From the NCBI RefSeq assembly GCF_003339815.1, contig NZ_PPTT01000001.1, forward strand, positions 62,001-126,000: a stretch of 64,000 nucleotides of DNA, read 5' to 3'. Source of the stretch: Eggerthella sinensis. Its GTDB lineage: Bacteria; Actinomycetota; Coriobacteriia; Coriobacteriales; Eggerthellaceae. A model generated the notes under the pieces. That model was not told where the DNA came from. It did no database searches and saw only the letters and a list, made by a program, of their open reading frames with translations. How positions within the stretch are numbered: the stretch's first letter is position 1; the number at the start of each line of letters is the position of its first letter. This document shows positions 51,520 to 60,347 of the stretch, piece after piece. The translations under genes were made by a program, and so were the position numbers.

Positions 51520-52926
51520 CTACCCCATCCCCAGCCACGTGCGCACGATGGGAACGTAGCCGGCTATGAACACGACGGTGATGAGGCCCGGCAGCACGTA
51601 GCGGATGTACAGGCGGGTCCAATGCGGGAAGCCGATGCCCTTGCCGGTGTCGGCCTCGCGGATGAAGGCGTTCCAGCCCCAGCCGCGCTTCGTCGTGCAG
51701 AACAGCAGCAGCACGAGGCTGCCGATGGGCAGCACCGTGTTCGAGATAAGGAAGTCCTCGATGTCGAGGATGTTGCCGATGCCGGGCACCTCGACGCCCG
51801 CCCACAGGTTGAAGCCGAGCACGCACGGCAGCGACAGCAGCGCGAGCGCGATGCCGTTCACGATGCACGCTTTCGTGCGCGGCATACCCCACTCGTCCAT
51901 GCTGAAGCCCACGATGTTCTCGAACACAGCGATGACGGTGGACAGCGCCGCAAAGCTCATGAACAGGAAGAACAGCGCGCCCCACAGCTGGCCGAACGGC
52001 ATCTGCGAGAACACGCTGGGCAGCGTGATGAACACGAGGCCCGGCCCCGCGCCCGGCTCGACGCCGAACGCGAAGCACGCCGGGAAGATGACGAGACCCG
52101 CCATGATGGCCACGAGCGTGTCGAGGCCGGCAATGCTGAGCGCCTCGCCCGTGAGCCGCCGGTCCTTGCCGATGTAGCTGCCGAAGATGGACATGGAACC
52201 CACGCCCACCGACACCATGAAGAACGCCTGCCCCATGGCCGCGAACACGGCGTCGAAGAACGTCGACCACTGCTCGGTAGGCGTCGCACCGGCGAACAGC
52301 TTCGCGAAATCGGGCATGAGGTAGAACGACAGGCCCTCCTGCGCGCCCGGCAGCGTGACCGCGCGCACGCACAGGATGGCGAGCACCGCGAACAGGGCGC
52401 CCATCATCACCTTCGTCACGCGTTCGATGCCCTTCTGCAACCCCGCGCGCGTGGTCAGCACGCCGATGGCCACGGTGATCACCATGAACCCGGCCGACTC
52501 CACGGGGTTCGCCAGCAAGCCGTCGTACACCGCCTTCACGCCCGCCGCGTCGATGCCCTCGAACGTGCCCATGGCGCTACGCACCATGAACGCCAGCATC
52601 CAACCCGTCACCACGGTGTAGAACATCATGAGAAGGTAGTTGCCGCCGAGCGCGACCCACTTGAAGCGATGCCACTTCGAGCCCGCCGGCTCAAGCGCGT
52701 CGTAGCTGCGCGCGATGCCCTTTTGACTGGCACGCCCCACCGAGAACTCCATGATGAGAATGGGGAGCGCGAACACGAGCAGGAAGAACATGATGAGCAG
52801 CACGAAGGCCGCGCCGCCGTACTGCCCCACGATGTAGGGGAACCGCCACACGTTGCCCAACCCGATGGCGCACCCGGCGCTGATCAGGATGAACCCCAGA
52901 CGGGATCCGAATTTTTCTCGAGCCAC
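51520..52926 (-). CDS. Neurotransmitter:sodium symporter-family transporter
   Basis: 468 residues with 11-12 membrane helices. Helix 1 has the family motif GCAIGLGNVWRFPYI that lines the sodium and substrate site in LeuT-type proteins, followed by the PILIMEFSVGRASQKG block. These carriers import amino acids or related amines with Na+. The start is GTG, with a GAGGC ribosome site. It is convergent with the flavin reductase gene and stands alone. Confidence 0.9.
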   Translation of the reverse strand: MAREKFGSRLGFILISAGCAIGLGNVWRFPYIVGQYGGAAFVLLIMFFLLVFALPILIMEFSVGRASQKGIARSYDALEPAGSKWHRFKWVALGGNYLLMMFYTVVTGWMLAFMVRSAMGTFEGIDAAGVKAVYDGLLANPVESAGFMVITVAIGVLTTRAGLQKGIERVTKVMMGALFAVLAILCVRAVTLPGAQEGLSFYLMPDFAKLFAGATPTEQWSTFFDAVFAAMGQAFFMVSVGVGSMSIFGSYIGKDRRLTGEALSIAGLDTLVAIMAGLVIFPACFAFGVEPGAGPGLVFITLPSVFSQMPFGQLWGALFFLFMSFAALSTVIAVFENIVGFSMDEWGMPRTKACIVNGIALALLSLPCVLGFNLWAGVEVPGIGNILDIEDFLISNTVLPIGSLVLLLFCTTKRGWGWNAFIREADTGKGIGFPHWTRLYIRYVLPGLITVVFIAGYVPIVRTWLGMG

Positions 52927-53077
52927 TCTGCCTCGCTTATCGAAAGCGCCCGGCCATCAGGCTCGAAGCGCGCATGAACAATGCGAGCAGTGTAGCGGAA
53001 AAGCGGGGTATCGCCAACAGAAAAGGGCGAGCCGTCACCATACGACGCCCCGCCCCCACAAGTACAACGCGCACGCC

Positions 53078-53359
53078 CTACGCCGTTGCCCGAATAACGG
53101 CGAGCGCGGCTTCGGGACTCGTCGCGCCCACATCGTTCACCGAGCGCACCCACAGGCGGTACTCCCCCACCCGCGGCGGCTGGAACTCGAACGACCAGTC
53201 CACCGGCTGATAGTCGTTCGTGTTCTCGAAGGGATACGTCGTCCACGAGGCCCCTTCGTTAAGCGAAAACTGCACCCCGCTCACCGCATGGCCCAAGTCG
53301 TACGAACGCCCCGTGATAACAACGAGCCGGCCGGCGCGGGCGGCCACGTCGCCGATCAT
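53078..53359 (-). CDS. Stand-alone Ig-like Mo-oxidoreductase dimerisation domain
   Basis: 93 residues, no signal peptide. It matches the C-terminal Ig-like domain of the fusion protein two genes upstream: GRSYDLGHAVSGVQFSLNEGASWTTY against GYASAWDDPITGIEFSMDGGETWTRC, then DWSFEFQPP and LWVRSVNDVG. The ATG overlaps the preceding stop (ATGA). With the preceding gene it forms the two-piece version of a single architecture. Lack of its own export signal is a problem for a periplasmic role, unless it is translated by read-through or frameshift, or functions inside the cell. Confidence 0.7.
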   Translation of the reverse strand: MIGDVAARAGRLVVITGRSYDLGHAVSGVQFSLNEGASWTTYPFENTNDYQPVDWSFEFQPPRVGEYRLWVRSVNDVGATSPEAALAVIRATA

Positions 53360-54240
53360 GCCGAGCGCCCTTCGAGCACGCTCGCGTTCGGCACGTTCTT
53401 GGCCTGATCGCGTGCGGCGGCCGAACCCGGCGCGGGCGGCGGCGTCTCCTGCGTGCGCAGTTCGATGGAGGCGACGTCACGCACGAAGTAGCGCGCGGAC
53501 GTCGACCCCAGCCACAGCTGATTCGAGCCGCCCATGGCGTTGTCCACCGCTTCGCCGTTCACCGCATACACGATGAGGCTGTGGCGCTGCGTCACGTAGC
53601 TCAGCGGCAGCGCCGTCTCGTAGCCGTCGCGGGATGTGAACACGATGGTGTTCGCGCCCTCGCTCACCTGCGCCCGCTCGAGCAGCGAGCGGATGGTCAC
53701 GCCCGTCACTTCGGCCGACACGCTCGCGCGCCCGTCGGCCGGGTTGCCGCCGCACGAACAGCCCAACACGACGGGATGATCGTCGTCGGACGCCAGATCG
53801 TCGAGAGGAGCCGCGAACACGTGCTGCACGTCGCCCGTCACCGTCAGCTCGTTCGCGACCGCCGCCTCGCCCGCCGCACTCGCGCTATCCGCTTCGCCGC
53901 GCACCGCCAGCTGCTCGGACGAGGCCCCGCACAGGTACGCTGGCGCCTTCTTGAACACGCGCGCGATATCGTCCACGCTGTCCACCGCGCCCTGCCCGTA
54001 CGACAGCCTGCCCTGCACCGTATCCAGCCGCACCACCTGCGACGCCGGGTCGACCGTCGCCGTCGCCGTCGCCGCGCTCTCCGCGCGCGCCGCCGTCCCG
54101 GCTGCGCCATCGCTCGCCGCGCCGGCCCCCGCCTGCGCGCCGTCCCATCCCGCCGCTTCGGCCACGGAGCCGCCGCACACGCCCAGCATCATGGCCGATG
54201 CCGCCGCAACGCCCCACACCGCTGAAGACTTCGTTTTCAT
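53356..54240 (-). CDS. Exported sulfite-oxidase-fold molybdopterin-binding protein
   Basis: 294 residues. A Sec-type signal peptide (about 1-30) is followed by an Ala/Gly-rich linker and a domain similar to the Moco-binding domain of the upstream fusion: VTGDVQHVF, then LGCSCGGN at the place of the Mo-ligand Cys, EVTGVTIRSLLERAQ, and SLIVYAVNGE. It ends in a Pro-rich tail, and its missing Ig-like domain is encoded by the next, overlapping gene. No heme motifs. Function unknown; Moco binding is plausible but the site is divergent from MsrP and sulfite oxidase. Confidence 0.7.
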   Translation of the reverse strand: MKTKSSAVWGVAAASAMMLGVCGGSVAEAAGWDGAQAGAGAASDGAAGTAARAESAATATATVDPASQVVRLDTVQGRLSYGQGAVDSVDDIARVFKKAPAYLCGASSEQLAVRGEADSASAAGEAAVANELTVTGDVQHVFAAPLDDLASDDDHPVVLGCSCGGNPADGRASVSAEVTGVTIRSLLERAQVSEGANTIVFTSRDGYETALPLSYVTQRHSLIVYAVNGEAVDNAMGGSNQLWLGSTSARYFVRDVASIELRTQETPPPAPGSAAARDQAKNVPNASVLEGRSA

Positions 54241-54254
54241 GGCTACCCCTCTCC

Positions 54255-55823
54255 TTACGCCGTGCGGGCGTTGAACAGTTTCTCCAAAGGTTCTTCGGTC
54301 ACCAGGCCGCTCTCGGACGTCGCGCGCACGCGCAGCACGTACGCCGTGTCGGTATCAGCTTCGGGCGTAATGGTGAAGCTCCAGGTCACCCACTGATCGG
54401 TGTTCGCGTTCGGCGTTTCGCAGCGCGTCCACGTCTCGCCGCCGTCCATTGAGAACTCGATGCCCGTGATGGGGTCATCCCACGCGCTCGCGTAGCCCTT
54501 GACGGCGTACGGCTCGCCCGCGGCAACCACTTGCCCCTCGTCGAGGTTGAAGATGCCCACGTTCGGCTTGTTGTAGAAGCCGCCCTCGCTCTTCACCCAA
54601 CCCTTGTAGTCGTCCACTTCTTCATCGGCATTGCAGATGACCACGTCGGAAAGCTCCTTCGTGAACACCGGAGCGCCCACGCCGCCAGCCCACAGCTGCA
54701 CGGGATAGCCCTGCCGCCACGACAGGCGTTCGCCGTCGATCTCGTACACGATGAGTACCTTCTGCCCCTCGAGCGACGAGAGGTACACCGAATTCGAGTT
54801 GCCGTCGGGAGAACCGGCGAACATCGACACCGCGTCGTCGGTGAGACCGGCCTTGTCAAGCAGCCAATCAAGCGGAATGCCGGTGACCATGGATTGCCCG
54901 ATCAGGGGGCCGCCCGTTGGGTTGTACGTGCAATGCATCACCATCGGCACCGTCTCCGAGGGAGCCTCGGCAATGAGATCGGTCAGCTGATAGGTGACGT
55001 CCTGGTCCACTTCGCCCGTGACGGTGATGGTCCAGTCGTTGAACATTTGCTCGTCGAGCGGCACATTGTTGGCCTCGTTGTCGGCGCGGACGTAGTCGAG
55101 GTCCCAATACTGCCAGTCGAAATCGAAGATGCTCTCAGCGGGAATGGTCTCCTCCTGCGAGAACGTGAAATCGCCTTCGACGTCCTCTACCGGCGTGATG
55201 CCGCGCAGCTGATCGTGCTTGACCACGTCCCACAGCTGCATGCCCTCATCGTCGTTCGTGGCGTTGTGGCAGTTCCAGCACGCGGCCTTGTCGTCGGTAT
55301 CGTGGATGCCGTGAATCACCGTGCCGAACGAGTTCTCAATGGTCTGGTATCCCGGCCCCTCCTCGTGACAGTCGAGGCACTGCTGCAAGGTGACCTCGAT
55401 ACCCAAGTCGTTGCTCAGCTTCACGTGTCCGTACGGCATGGCATCGATCGTCGCCGCCAAATCTTCGTGACACGCGTTGCATCCGCGCGCGTCGGCCTTC
55501 GCATAGTACGTGTTGTACGGAACGTTTTTCTCGGGATGGTTGTACGCCGCGTCGGCGTCCTGCGACGTCGAGTAGTCCTCAGTCGGCGTGCGTTGGATGA
55601 CGGTGCCGTCGTCCCGCGTTTTGACGATGGGATTGAGCGGGTCGTAGTCGAGTATGCTCACCGTGTTCGCCACGGCACTCGATGCGTTCGTAGCGCCCGA
55701 CGCCGGCGCGCCCGCTTGCTCCTCGGTGCCCTGCTGCGGCGCGCATCCCGCCAACGCCGCCACGAGAGCCACGCAGCTTGCCGTTGCGGCAAGGCGCCCG
55801 AATCCCTTGAACGTGTCGCTCAT
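54255..55823 (-). CDS. Triheme cytochrome c fused to sulfite-oxidase-fold Moco and Ig-like domains, lipoprotein
   Basis: 522 residues. Signal peptide with lipobox LAGC near residue 27; three heme motifs, CNACH, CLDCH and CWNCH (about 110-210); a Moco-binding domain (about 270-420) with MHCTYNPTGG giving the likely Mo-ligand Cys; and an Ig-like dimerisation domain (about 430-522) with GIEFSMDGGETW. Electrons would flow between hemes and the Mo site on the outer face of the membrane. The fusion is a self-contained extracytoplasmic redox enzyme of unknown substrate. ATG preceded by GAAAGGGGAC. First gene of a three-gene operon behind a MerR-type promoter. Confidence 0.82.
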   Translation of the reverse strand: MSDTFKGFGRLAATASCVALVAALAGCAPQQGTEEQAGAPASGATNASSAVANTVSILDYDPLNPIVKTRDDGTVIQRTPTEDYSTSQDADAAYNHPEKNVPYNTYYAKADARGCNACHEDLAATIDAMPYGHVKLSNDLGIEVTLQQCLDCHEEGPGYQTIENSFGTVIHGIHDTDDKAACWNCHNATNDDEGMQLWDVVKHDQLRGITPVEDVEGDFTFSQEETIPAESIFDFDWQYWDLDYVRADNEANNVPLDEQMFNDWTITVTGEVDQDVTYQLTDLIAEAPSETVPMVMHCTYNPTGGPLIGQSMVTGIPLDWLLDKAGLTDDAVSMFAGSPDGNSNSVYLSSLEGQKVLIVYEIDGERLSWRQGYPVQLWAGGVGAPVFTKELSDVVICNADEEVDDYKGWVKSEGGFYNKPNVGIFNLDEGQVVAAGEPYAVKGYASAWDDPITGIEFSMDGGETWTRCETPNANTDQWVTWSFTITPEADTDTAYVLRVRATSESGLVTEEPLEKLFNARTA

Positions 55824-55872
55824 GGGTGTCCCCTTTCCTGGTATGCCGTTGTTCCTTGAAACCCCTGCGGAA

Positions 55873-55903
55873 AGCGTATGCTTTACCGGCGGGGCAAGGT
55901 CAA
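55873..55903 (-). promoter_or_regulatory. MerR-type promoter with a 19-base spacer
   Basis: On the minus strand -35 TTGACC (55903-55898), then 19 bases, then -10 TACGCT (55878-55873). Over-long spacers with an imperfect dyad (CTTGCC...GGTAAAG) are the signature of promoters twisted open by MerR regulators. It faces the triheme/Moco operon, about 45 bases before its start codon, and a MerR gene lies directly upstream. Confidence 0.6.
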
Positions 55904-56046
55904 GCAGGCACATCAGGTGTGAGCTGCAAGGGGCGTGGTCGCTCGCAGGTGACGCCCTTGAGGGGAAAGGGCTGTTTGCCAACGCGAAATCGCTGGTCAA
56001 CGCATTGTCGATCAGCGCTCAAGCAACCTTCCACCCGCGGGAATGT

Positions 56047-56940
56047 TTACGCCGTCCCATCCGCGCACGGATCGTAGCGCACGGGCAGGCACAGCTTGAA
56101 GAACATGTCGCGACGCTCGAACAGGAACTCCGGCGTGTCGGCAATTACCTCGCCCACGTAATCGCCCGCGATGGCGAAATGCTTGTGGTGCGCATAGTCC
56201 AACATGCGCTCGAGCAGCACCGTCTCGGCATCCTCGCCGCGCTCGGTGGTGGCGCCCGCGCAATACATGGTGAGGTGATCGCCACCGGGCAGCACTTCGG
56301 CGGCCTCGAACGCTTCACCGAACGCTTCGTCCACGAACACGAACGACGACTCGAAGCGCAGGTCGCCCGCCGCCAAACGCTCGTGCGGGATGATGCAGCC
56401 GACGCTGCGGAACAGCGAGATAGGCCAGCCGCGTTCCACGATCACCCGTTTGATGGCGCGCAGCGTGAGCTCCCAATTGTCCATGGCCTCCCGACCGTCG
56501 TACGTGGTCAGCAGGTGCGGGTCGTCGTTCGCGAATTTCAGCACGGTGCGCGGCGGCAGATGCTCGAGCATGATCTGATTGCACAGCGGCCGATGCAGGT
56601 ACGTGTCGCAGTGCGCGATGAGGTCGTCGGCAACCTTGTGCGCGATAGCCAGGTGACGCTCCTGCTCCGCGATACCCGCGCGGCGCTTCTGCAGCACCTC
56701 GAAGAAGAACTCCACGTCGTGAGCTTCCTCGATGGCCTTGATCTCGTCGAGCGTGAACCCCAGGATGCGAAGCTGCTGAATCATGTCGACCGTTGCGCAC
56801 TGCCCCAGGTCGTAGTAACGGTAGCCCGTTTCCTCGTCCGTGCGCGCAGGCTCGAGGATCCCCTTCATATGGTAGAGGCGCAGCGCTTTCTCGGACACGC
56901 AGTTCAGTTTCGCCATGCGACCGATGGTCAGTTCGTCCAT
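56047..56940 (-). CDS. MerR-family regulator with C-terminal effector domain
   Basis: 297 residues. The MerR helix-turn-helix with wing is at 1-70 (LTIGRMAKLNCVSEKALRLYHMKGILEPARTDEETGYRYYD), followed by a dimerisation helix (about 80-120) and a GyrI/BmrR-like ligand-binding domain. These multidrug- or small-molecule-sensing MerR proteins activate promoters with 19-base spacers, and one such promoter lies just downstream in front of the triheme/Moco operon. Start follows GAGGGGGTACT. Confidence 0.9.
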   Translation of the reverse strand: MDELTIGRMAKLNCVSEKALRLYHMKGILEPARTDEETGYRYYDLGQCATVDMIQQLRILGFTLDEIKAIEEAHDVEFFFEVLQKRRAGIAEQERHLAIAHKVADDLIAHCDTYLHRPLCNQIMLEHLPPRTVLKFANDDPHLLTTYDGREAMDNWELTLRAIKRVIVERGWPISLFRSVGCIIPHERLAAGDLRFESSFVFVDEAFGEAFEAAEVLPGGDHLTMYCAGATTERGEDAETVLLERMLDYAHHKHFAIAGDYVGEVIADTPEFLFERRDMFFKLCLPVRYDPCADGTA

Positions 56941-57004
56941 AGTACCCCCTCGTCTTGCACGACGTGATACTACCGCATACCGGGGGCGTGTGCGCTGAGA
57001 ACAT

Positions 57005-57030
57005 GAAGCGGCGCCCGCAGGCGCCGCTTC
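57005..57030. terminator. Hairpin after the aminopeptidase gene
   Basis: Perfect 11-bp stem GAAGCGGCGCC / GGCGCCGCTTC with a 4-base loop, ten bases after the aminopeptidase stop. The following bases (ATGTTCTC on the minus strand) are only mildly T-rich. Confidence 0.6.
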
Positions 57031-57040
57031 CACCAGGTGC

Positions 57041-58486
57041 TTACGCGTTCTTCAAAAACGCTTCGTAGCCTTTGAAGGCTTCGTAGATGTCGGCCTTGCT
57101 CGTGACCTCCCACGGCGAGTGCATCGACAGCACGGCCACGCCCGAGTCGATGACGTCCATGCCGTACTTGGCGGGAATGTAGGCGATGGTTCCGCCGCCA
57201 CCCACATCGACTTTACCCAGCTCAGCGGTTTGGAATGCCACGCCGGCATCGTCCATGATGCGGCGGATGCGCGCCACGTACTCGGCGTTCGCGTCGTTCG
57301 AGCCGCTCTTGCCACGGCTGCCCGTGTACTTGTTGAACACGAGGCCGCGCCCCAGAAACGCCGAGTTCTTCGTCTCGAAAGCGGCGGCGTACGCGGGGTC
57401 GAAGCCGGCGGACACGTCGGAGGACAGCATGCTCGACGCGGCCAGCGCGCGACGCAGCGGCAACGGGCCGCTCTCGCCCGCAAGCTCCATGATCTCGGCG
57501 ATGGTGTTCTCGAAGAACTGCGAGGCCATGCCGGTAGCGCCCACGCTGCCGATCTCCTCCTTGTCCACGAGCACGCACACGGCCGTCTTCGCCGGATGCT
57601 CCACCGCCAGTTGCGCCACGAGCGACGTGTAGGCGCACACGCGGTCGTCCTGCCCGTAGCCGATCACCATGCTGCGGTCGAGCCCCAGGTCGCGTGCGCG
57701 GCCGGCGGGCACCATCTCGATTTCGGCCGACAGGAAGTCGTCTTCGGCAATGCCGTACTTCTCGGCCAGCAGCTTGAGCGCGAACGCCTTGACGGGCTCT
57801 TTGTCGGCGTCGATGGGGGCGTCGGTTGCGTCCGCGGGAACGTCGGAACCGTCCGCCGGGCTATCCGCGGACGCAGGGGTATAGGGGCGGTTGCCCACGA
57901 GGATGTCGAGGTCTTCGCCTTCCACCACTTCGTTGGCCTTCTTCGCCATCTGCTTGCCGGCCAGGTGAATGAGCAGGTCGGTGACGCAGAACACGGGGTC
58001 GCCCGGGTCGTCGCCCACCTGCACGTCCACCACGGTGCCGTCCTTCTTCGCAATCACGCCGTGCATGGCCAGCGGCAGCGTGACCCACTGGTAGTTCTTG
58101 ATGCCGCCGTAATAGTGCGTGTCGAGGTGCGCGAACCCGTTGGATTCGTACAGGGGGTTCTGCTTGAGGTCGAGGCGCGGGCTGTCGATGTGCGCGCCCA
58201 GGATGTTGAGGCCCTCCGCAAGCGGCTTGTCGCCGAGGTGCGCCAGGATGAGCGCCTTGCCGTGCGCCTGCGCCCACACCTTGTCGCCCGCCTTGAGCGC
58301 GCGACCTTCGCGCACCGCGTCGTCGAGGCTCGCGTAGCCGTGCTCTTCCGCCAGCGCGATGGCCGTTCGGGCGCACTCGCGCTCGGTCTTGTTGTCCGAG
58401 ATGAAATCGATGTACTCCGCCGCCAAATGCTCGAGCGCCTCAAGGTCCGCTTCGTCGTACTTTTTCCAGGCCACGTCATGTTCCAT
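57041..58486 (-). CDS. M18-family aminopeptidase
   Basis: 481 residues, the M18 length. Metal-binding residues are visible in AHIDSPRLDLK (His), VGDDPGDPVF (Asp), DKEEIGSVGATG (Glu pair) and VLSMHSPWEVTSKAD (His near the C-terminus). It removes N-terminal residues from peptides in the cytoplasm as a large homo-oligomer. The start MEHDVAWKKY has AAAGGACG ten bases upstream. A Pro/Asp-rich insertion near residues 205-235 sits between catalytic and dimerisation parts. It appears monocistronic. Confidence 0.92.
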   Translation of the reverse strand: MEHDVAWKKYDEADLEALEHLAAEYIDFISDNKTERECARTAIALAEEHGYASLDDAVREGRALKAGDKVWAQAHGKALILAHLGDKPLAEGLNILGAHIDSPRLDLKQNPLYESNGFAHLDTHYYGGIKNYQWVTLPLAMHGVIAKKDGTVVDVQVGDDPGDPVFCVTDLLIHLAGKQMAKKANEVVEGEDLDILVGNRPYTPASADSPADGSDVPADATDAPIDADKEPVKAFALKLLAEKYGIAEDDFLSAEIEMVPAGRARDLGLDRSMVIGYGQDDRVCAYTSLVAQLAVEHPAKTAVCVLVDKEEIGSVGATGMASQFFENTIAEIMELAGESGPLPLRRALAASSMLSSDVSAGFDPAYAAAFETKNSAFLGRGLVFNKYTGSRGKSGSNDANAEYVARIRRIMDDAGVAFQTAELGKVDVGGGGTIAYIPAKYGMDVIDSGVAVLSMHSPWEVTSKADIYEAFKGYEAFLKNA

Positions 58487-58646
58487 ATGCTCGTTCGTCC
58501 TTTCGCTTCGGCCGCGTGCTTGCGACGCGGTTCGGTTTCTTTCGAAACTATTATGAACTATTCCGAAAGCTACGCGAAGCAACAAGACCCATTCGTCAGA
58601 ATACCGTGCGCCAGTCTCCCGAGCCGTACGCTCACCGCCAATCCGT

Positions 58647-60071
58647 TCAGATCCCCTGGATGATATCGATAAGCTCTTGCTTGTTGTGGATACGCATCTT
58701 TTGATACACGTTCTTGATGTGGTCGCGTACCGTGTTCTCCGAAATGAACAGTTCCTGGCTGATAAAGGCACGGTTCCTTCCTTGAGCGTACAGCAGGATC
58801 ACTTCTATTTCCCGATCGGACAGACCATGCTTAACTGCAAGCCGGTCAATTTGCTCGGTCAGAAGCGTCAGCCGGTCACCCGTAAGCGTAGGATTCAAAT
58901 CGGCGAACAATCGCAATTCCCGCGACTGATGCACCCGCATGAAAAAGAACAGCGCGATGAGCAGGAGATACAAAATTGCAAGCGATAGAGCCAGCTGATT
59001 AAGCTCGACAGTCACCACATGAATCGGCAGAAATCCCAAGCCCATACACAAAGCATACAAAGACCAGCCAAAGCCATACACCATATCGGAAGTATAGGAA
59101 CTGTTGTGCGCCACATCCGCCAAAGCCAGATAGTAGAACACGATAACGAACATCTGCGCCGCGGTGAATATTGCAATGGAAAGAGATCCCATAGTTCCCT
59201 CTCCGAATCCAGCGACCACCAGCCCCGTTGCCGCCATAAGCAGCACGATAAACCATAGGTTCGAGAACTCGAAATCCTCTTTCCATCGATACGCGACGAA
59301 AAGCGCCGACACGCCAACCGCAACGGTGACCACATGCGCGACGATCCGAAACTCAATCGGAAGAGAGAAAACCTGCAGCCCCATCGACATAAAAAGGCCA
59401 ATGGCGAATGCGAAAAGCATGACGCCGAAGCCCATGTTCTTCAGCGTGTACAGCGTTTTCGCTGAGAACCGCTCAACCTTGAGCTTCGATGGCGGTCGCT
59501 CCTTGTTCGCAATCCACCAGCAACCCATGGACAGAAGCGGGAAAGCCGCGCACGCAAAAGCGCCAATCACGTCGGAATGCAAGAACGCGATGAAGAGCTT
59601 AAGCACCGCCGAAAGCACAAGCGATCCCAACACGCACCATATTGCAGGCTTGACATCAAGCTGCTTGTAAAACGACCCCCAAACCAAATAAAGCCAACCG
59701 ATGAACATCCCGCTCATAGCGCCCAAAGCGAGCACAACAACATTGGAATTCGAAAGTGGGCTGGGCACGACAAGCATCATGGCAACCGCCCCCGCAAGGA
59801 CAGGAAGCACAAGAAGCGCGCCTCGCTTCGTGGAAAGGTTCTCCCCCGCCCTTCTCGAGAGGAAGAACATCACAATACAGGACAACGCCGTACCCAGATA
59901 TTGCACAACCTGAAATATGCCCTCAACATCGTTGAAGACAAGGCGCTGCGTGCTGTAGGTATAGCAAAACGAAAGACCCAGCCCAAACGGAAACAGCGAA
60001 AGACGCATACCGAAGTACTCTAATATCCCCGAGATTCCTTCACTCGATGCGCGCGATTCCCTGACACCCAT
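58647..60071 (-). CDS. LuxR-type regulator with polytopic membrane N-terminus (lower G+C)
   Basis: 474 residues. Twelve predicted membrane helices, then LuxR helix-turn-helix at about 415-474: LSDREIEVILLYAQGRNRAFISQEL, SENTVRDHIKNVYQKMRIHNKQELIDII. GGGGGAGGGGTC precedes the ATG. The gene is noticeably richer in A+T than the other four regulators of this type and uses more AA/AT-ending codons, suggesting more recent arrival. Divergent from a flavin reductase gene that it probably controls. Confidence 0.87.
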   Translation of the reverse strand: MGVRESRASSEGISGILEYFGMRLSLFPFGLGLSFCYTYSTQRLVFNDVEGIFQVVQYLGTALSCIVMFFLSRRAGENLSTKRGALLVLPVLAGAVAMMLVVPSPLSNSNVVVLALGAMSGMFIGWLYLVWGSFYKQLDVKPAIWCVLGSLVLSAVLKLFIAFLHSDVIGAFACAAFPLLSMGCWWIANKERPPSKLKVERFSAKTLYTLKNMGFGVMLFAFAIGLFMSMGLQVFSLPIEFRIVAHVVTVAVGVSALFVAYRWKEDFEFSNLWFIVLLMAATGLVVAGFGEGTMGSLSIAIFTAAQMFVIVFYYLALADVAHNSSYTSDMVYGFGWSLYALCMGLGFLPIHVVTVELNQLALSLAILYLLLIALFFFMRVHQSRELRLFADLNPTLTGDRLTLLTEQIDRLAVKHGLSDREIEVILLYAQGRNRAFISQELFISENTVRDHIKNVYQKMRIHNKQELIDIIQGI

Positions 60072-60347
60072 GACCCCTCCCCCGTCGGCTTATGGCCGGA
60101 AGAATACCTTATTTCGGACACGATAATGGAGAGATCGAGCCTCAAACTCCCCATTTGTCCAAAACCACCCTTTTCGTAGCCCCCGTCCTCTGCGAAAAAC
60201 ACCCGTACCGTAGCCCTCGATCGCCTCGATTTCCTACGCTTTGGGAATTCGATCACTGGCACACTTGAACCAGTCCGAAAGCTTGGGGAGCACGGATGGG
60301 CACCGGATGTCACCGGCGTCGCAAAACGAACAACAAGGAGGTTCATC

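Noticed and set aside
53078-54240. A single gene broken by a frameshift
   Set aside because: Both pieces have intact domains and meet in a clean ATGA overlap after a Pro-rich tail, so they are kept as two genes, with frameshifting left as a possibility.
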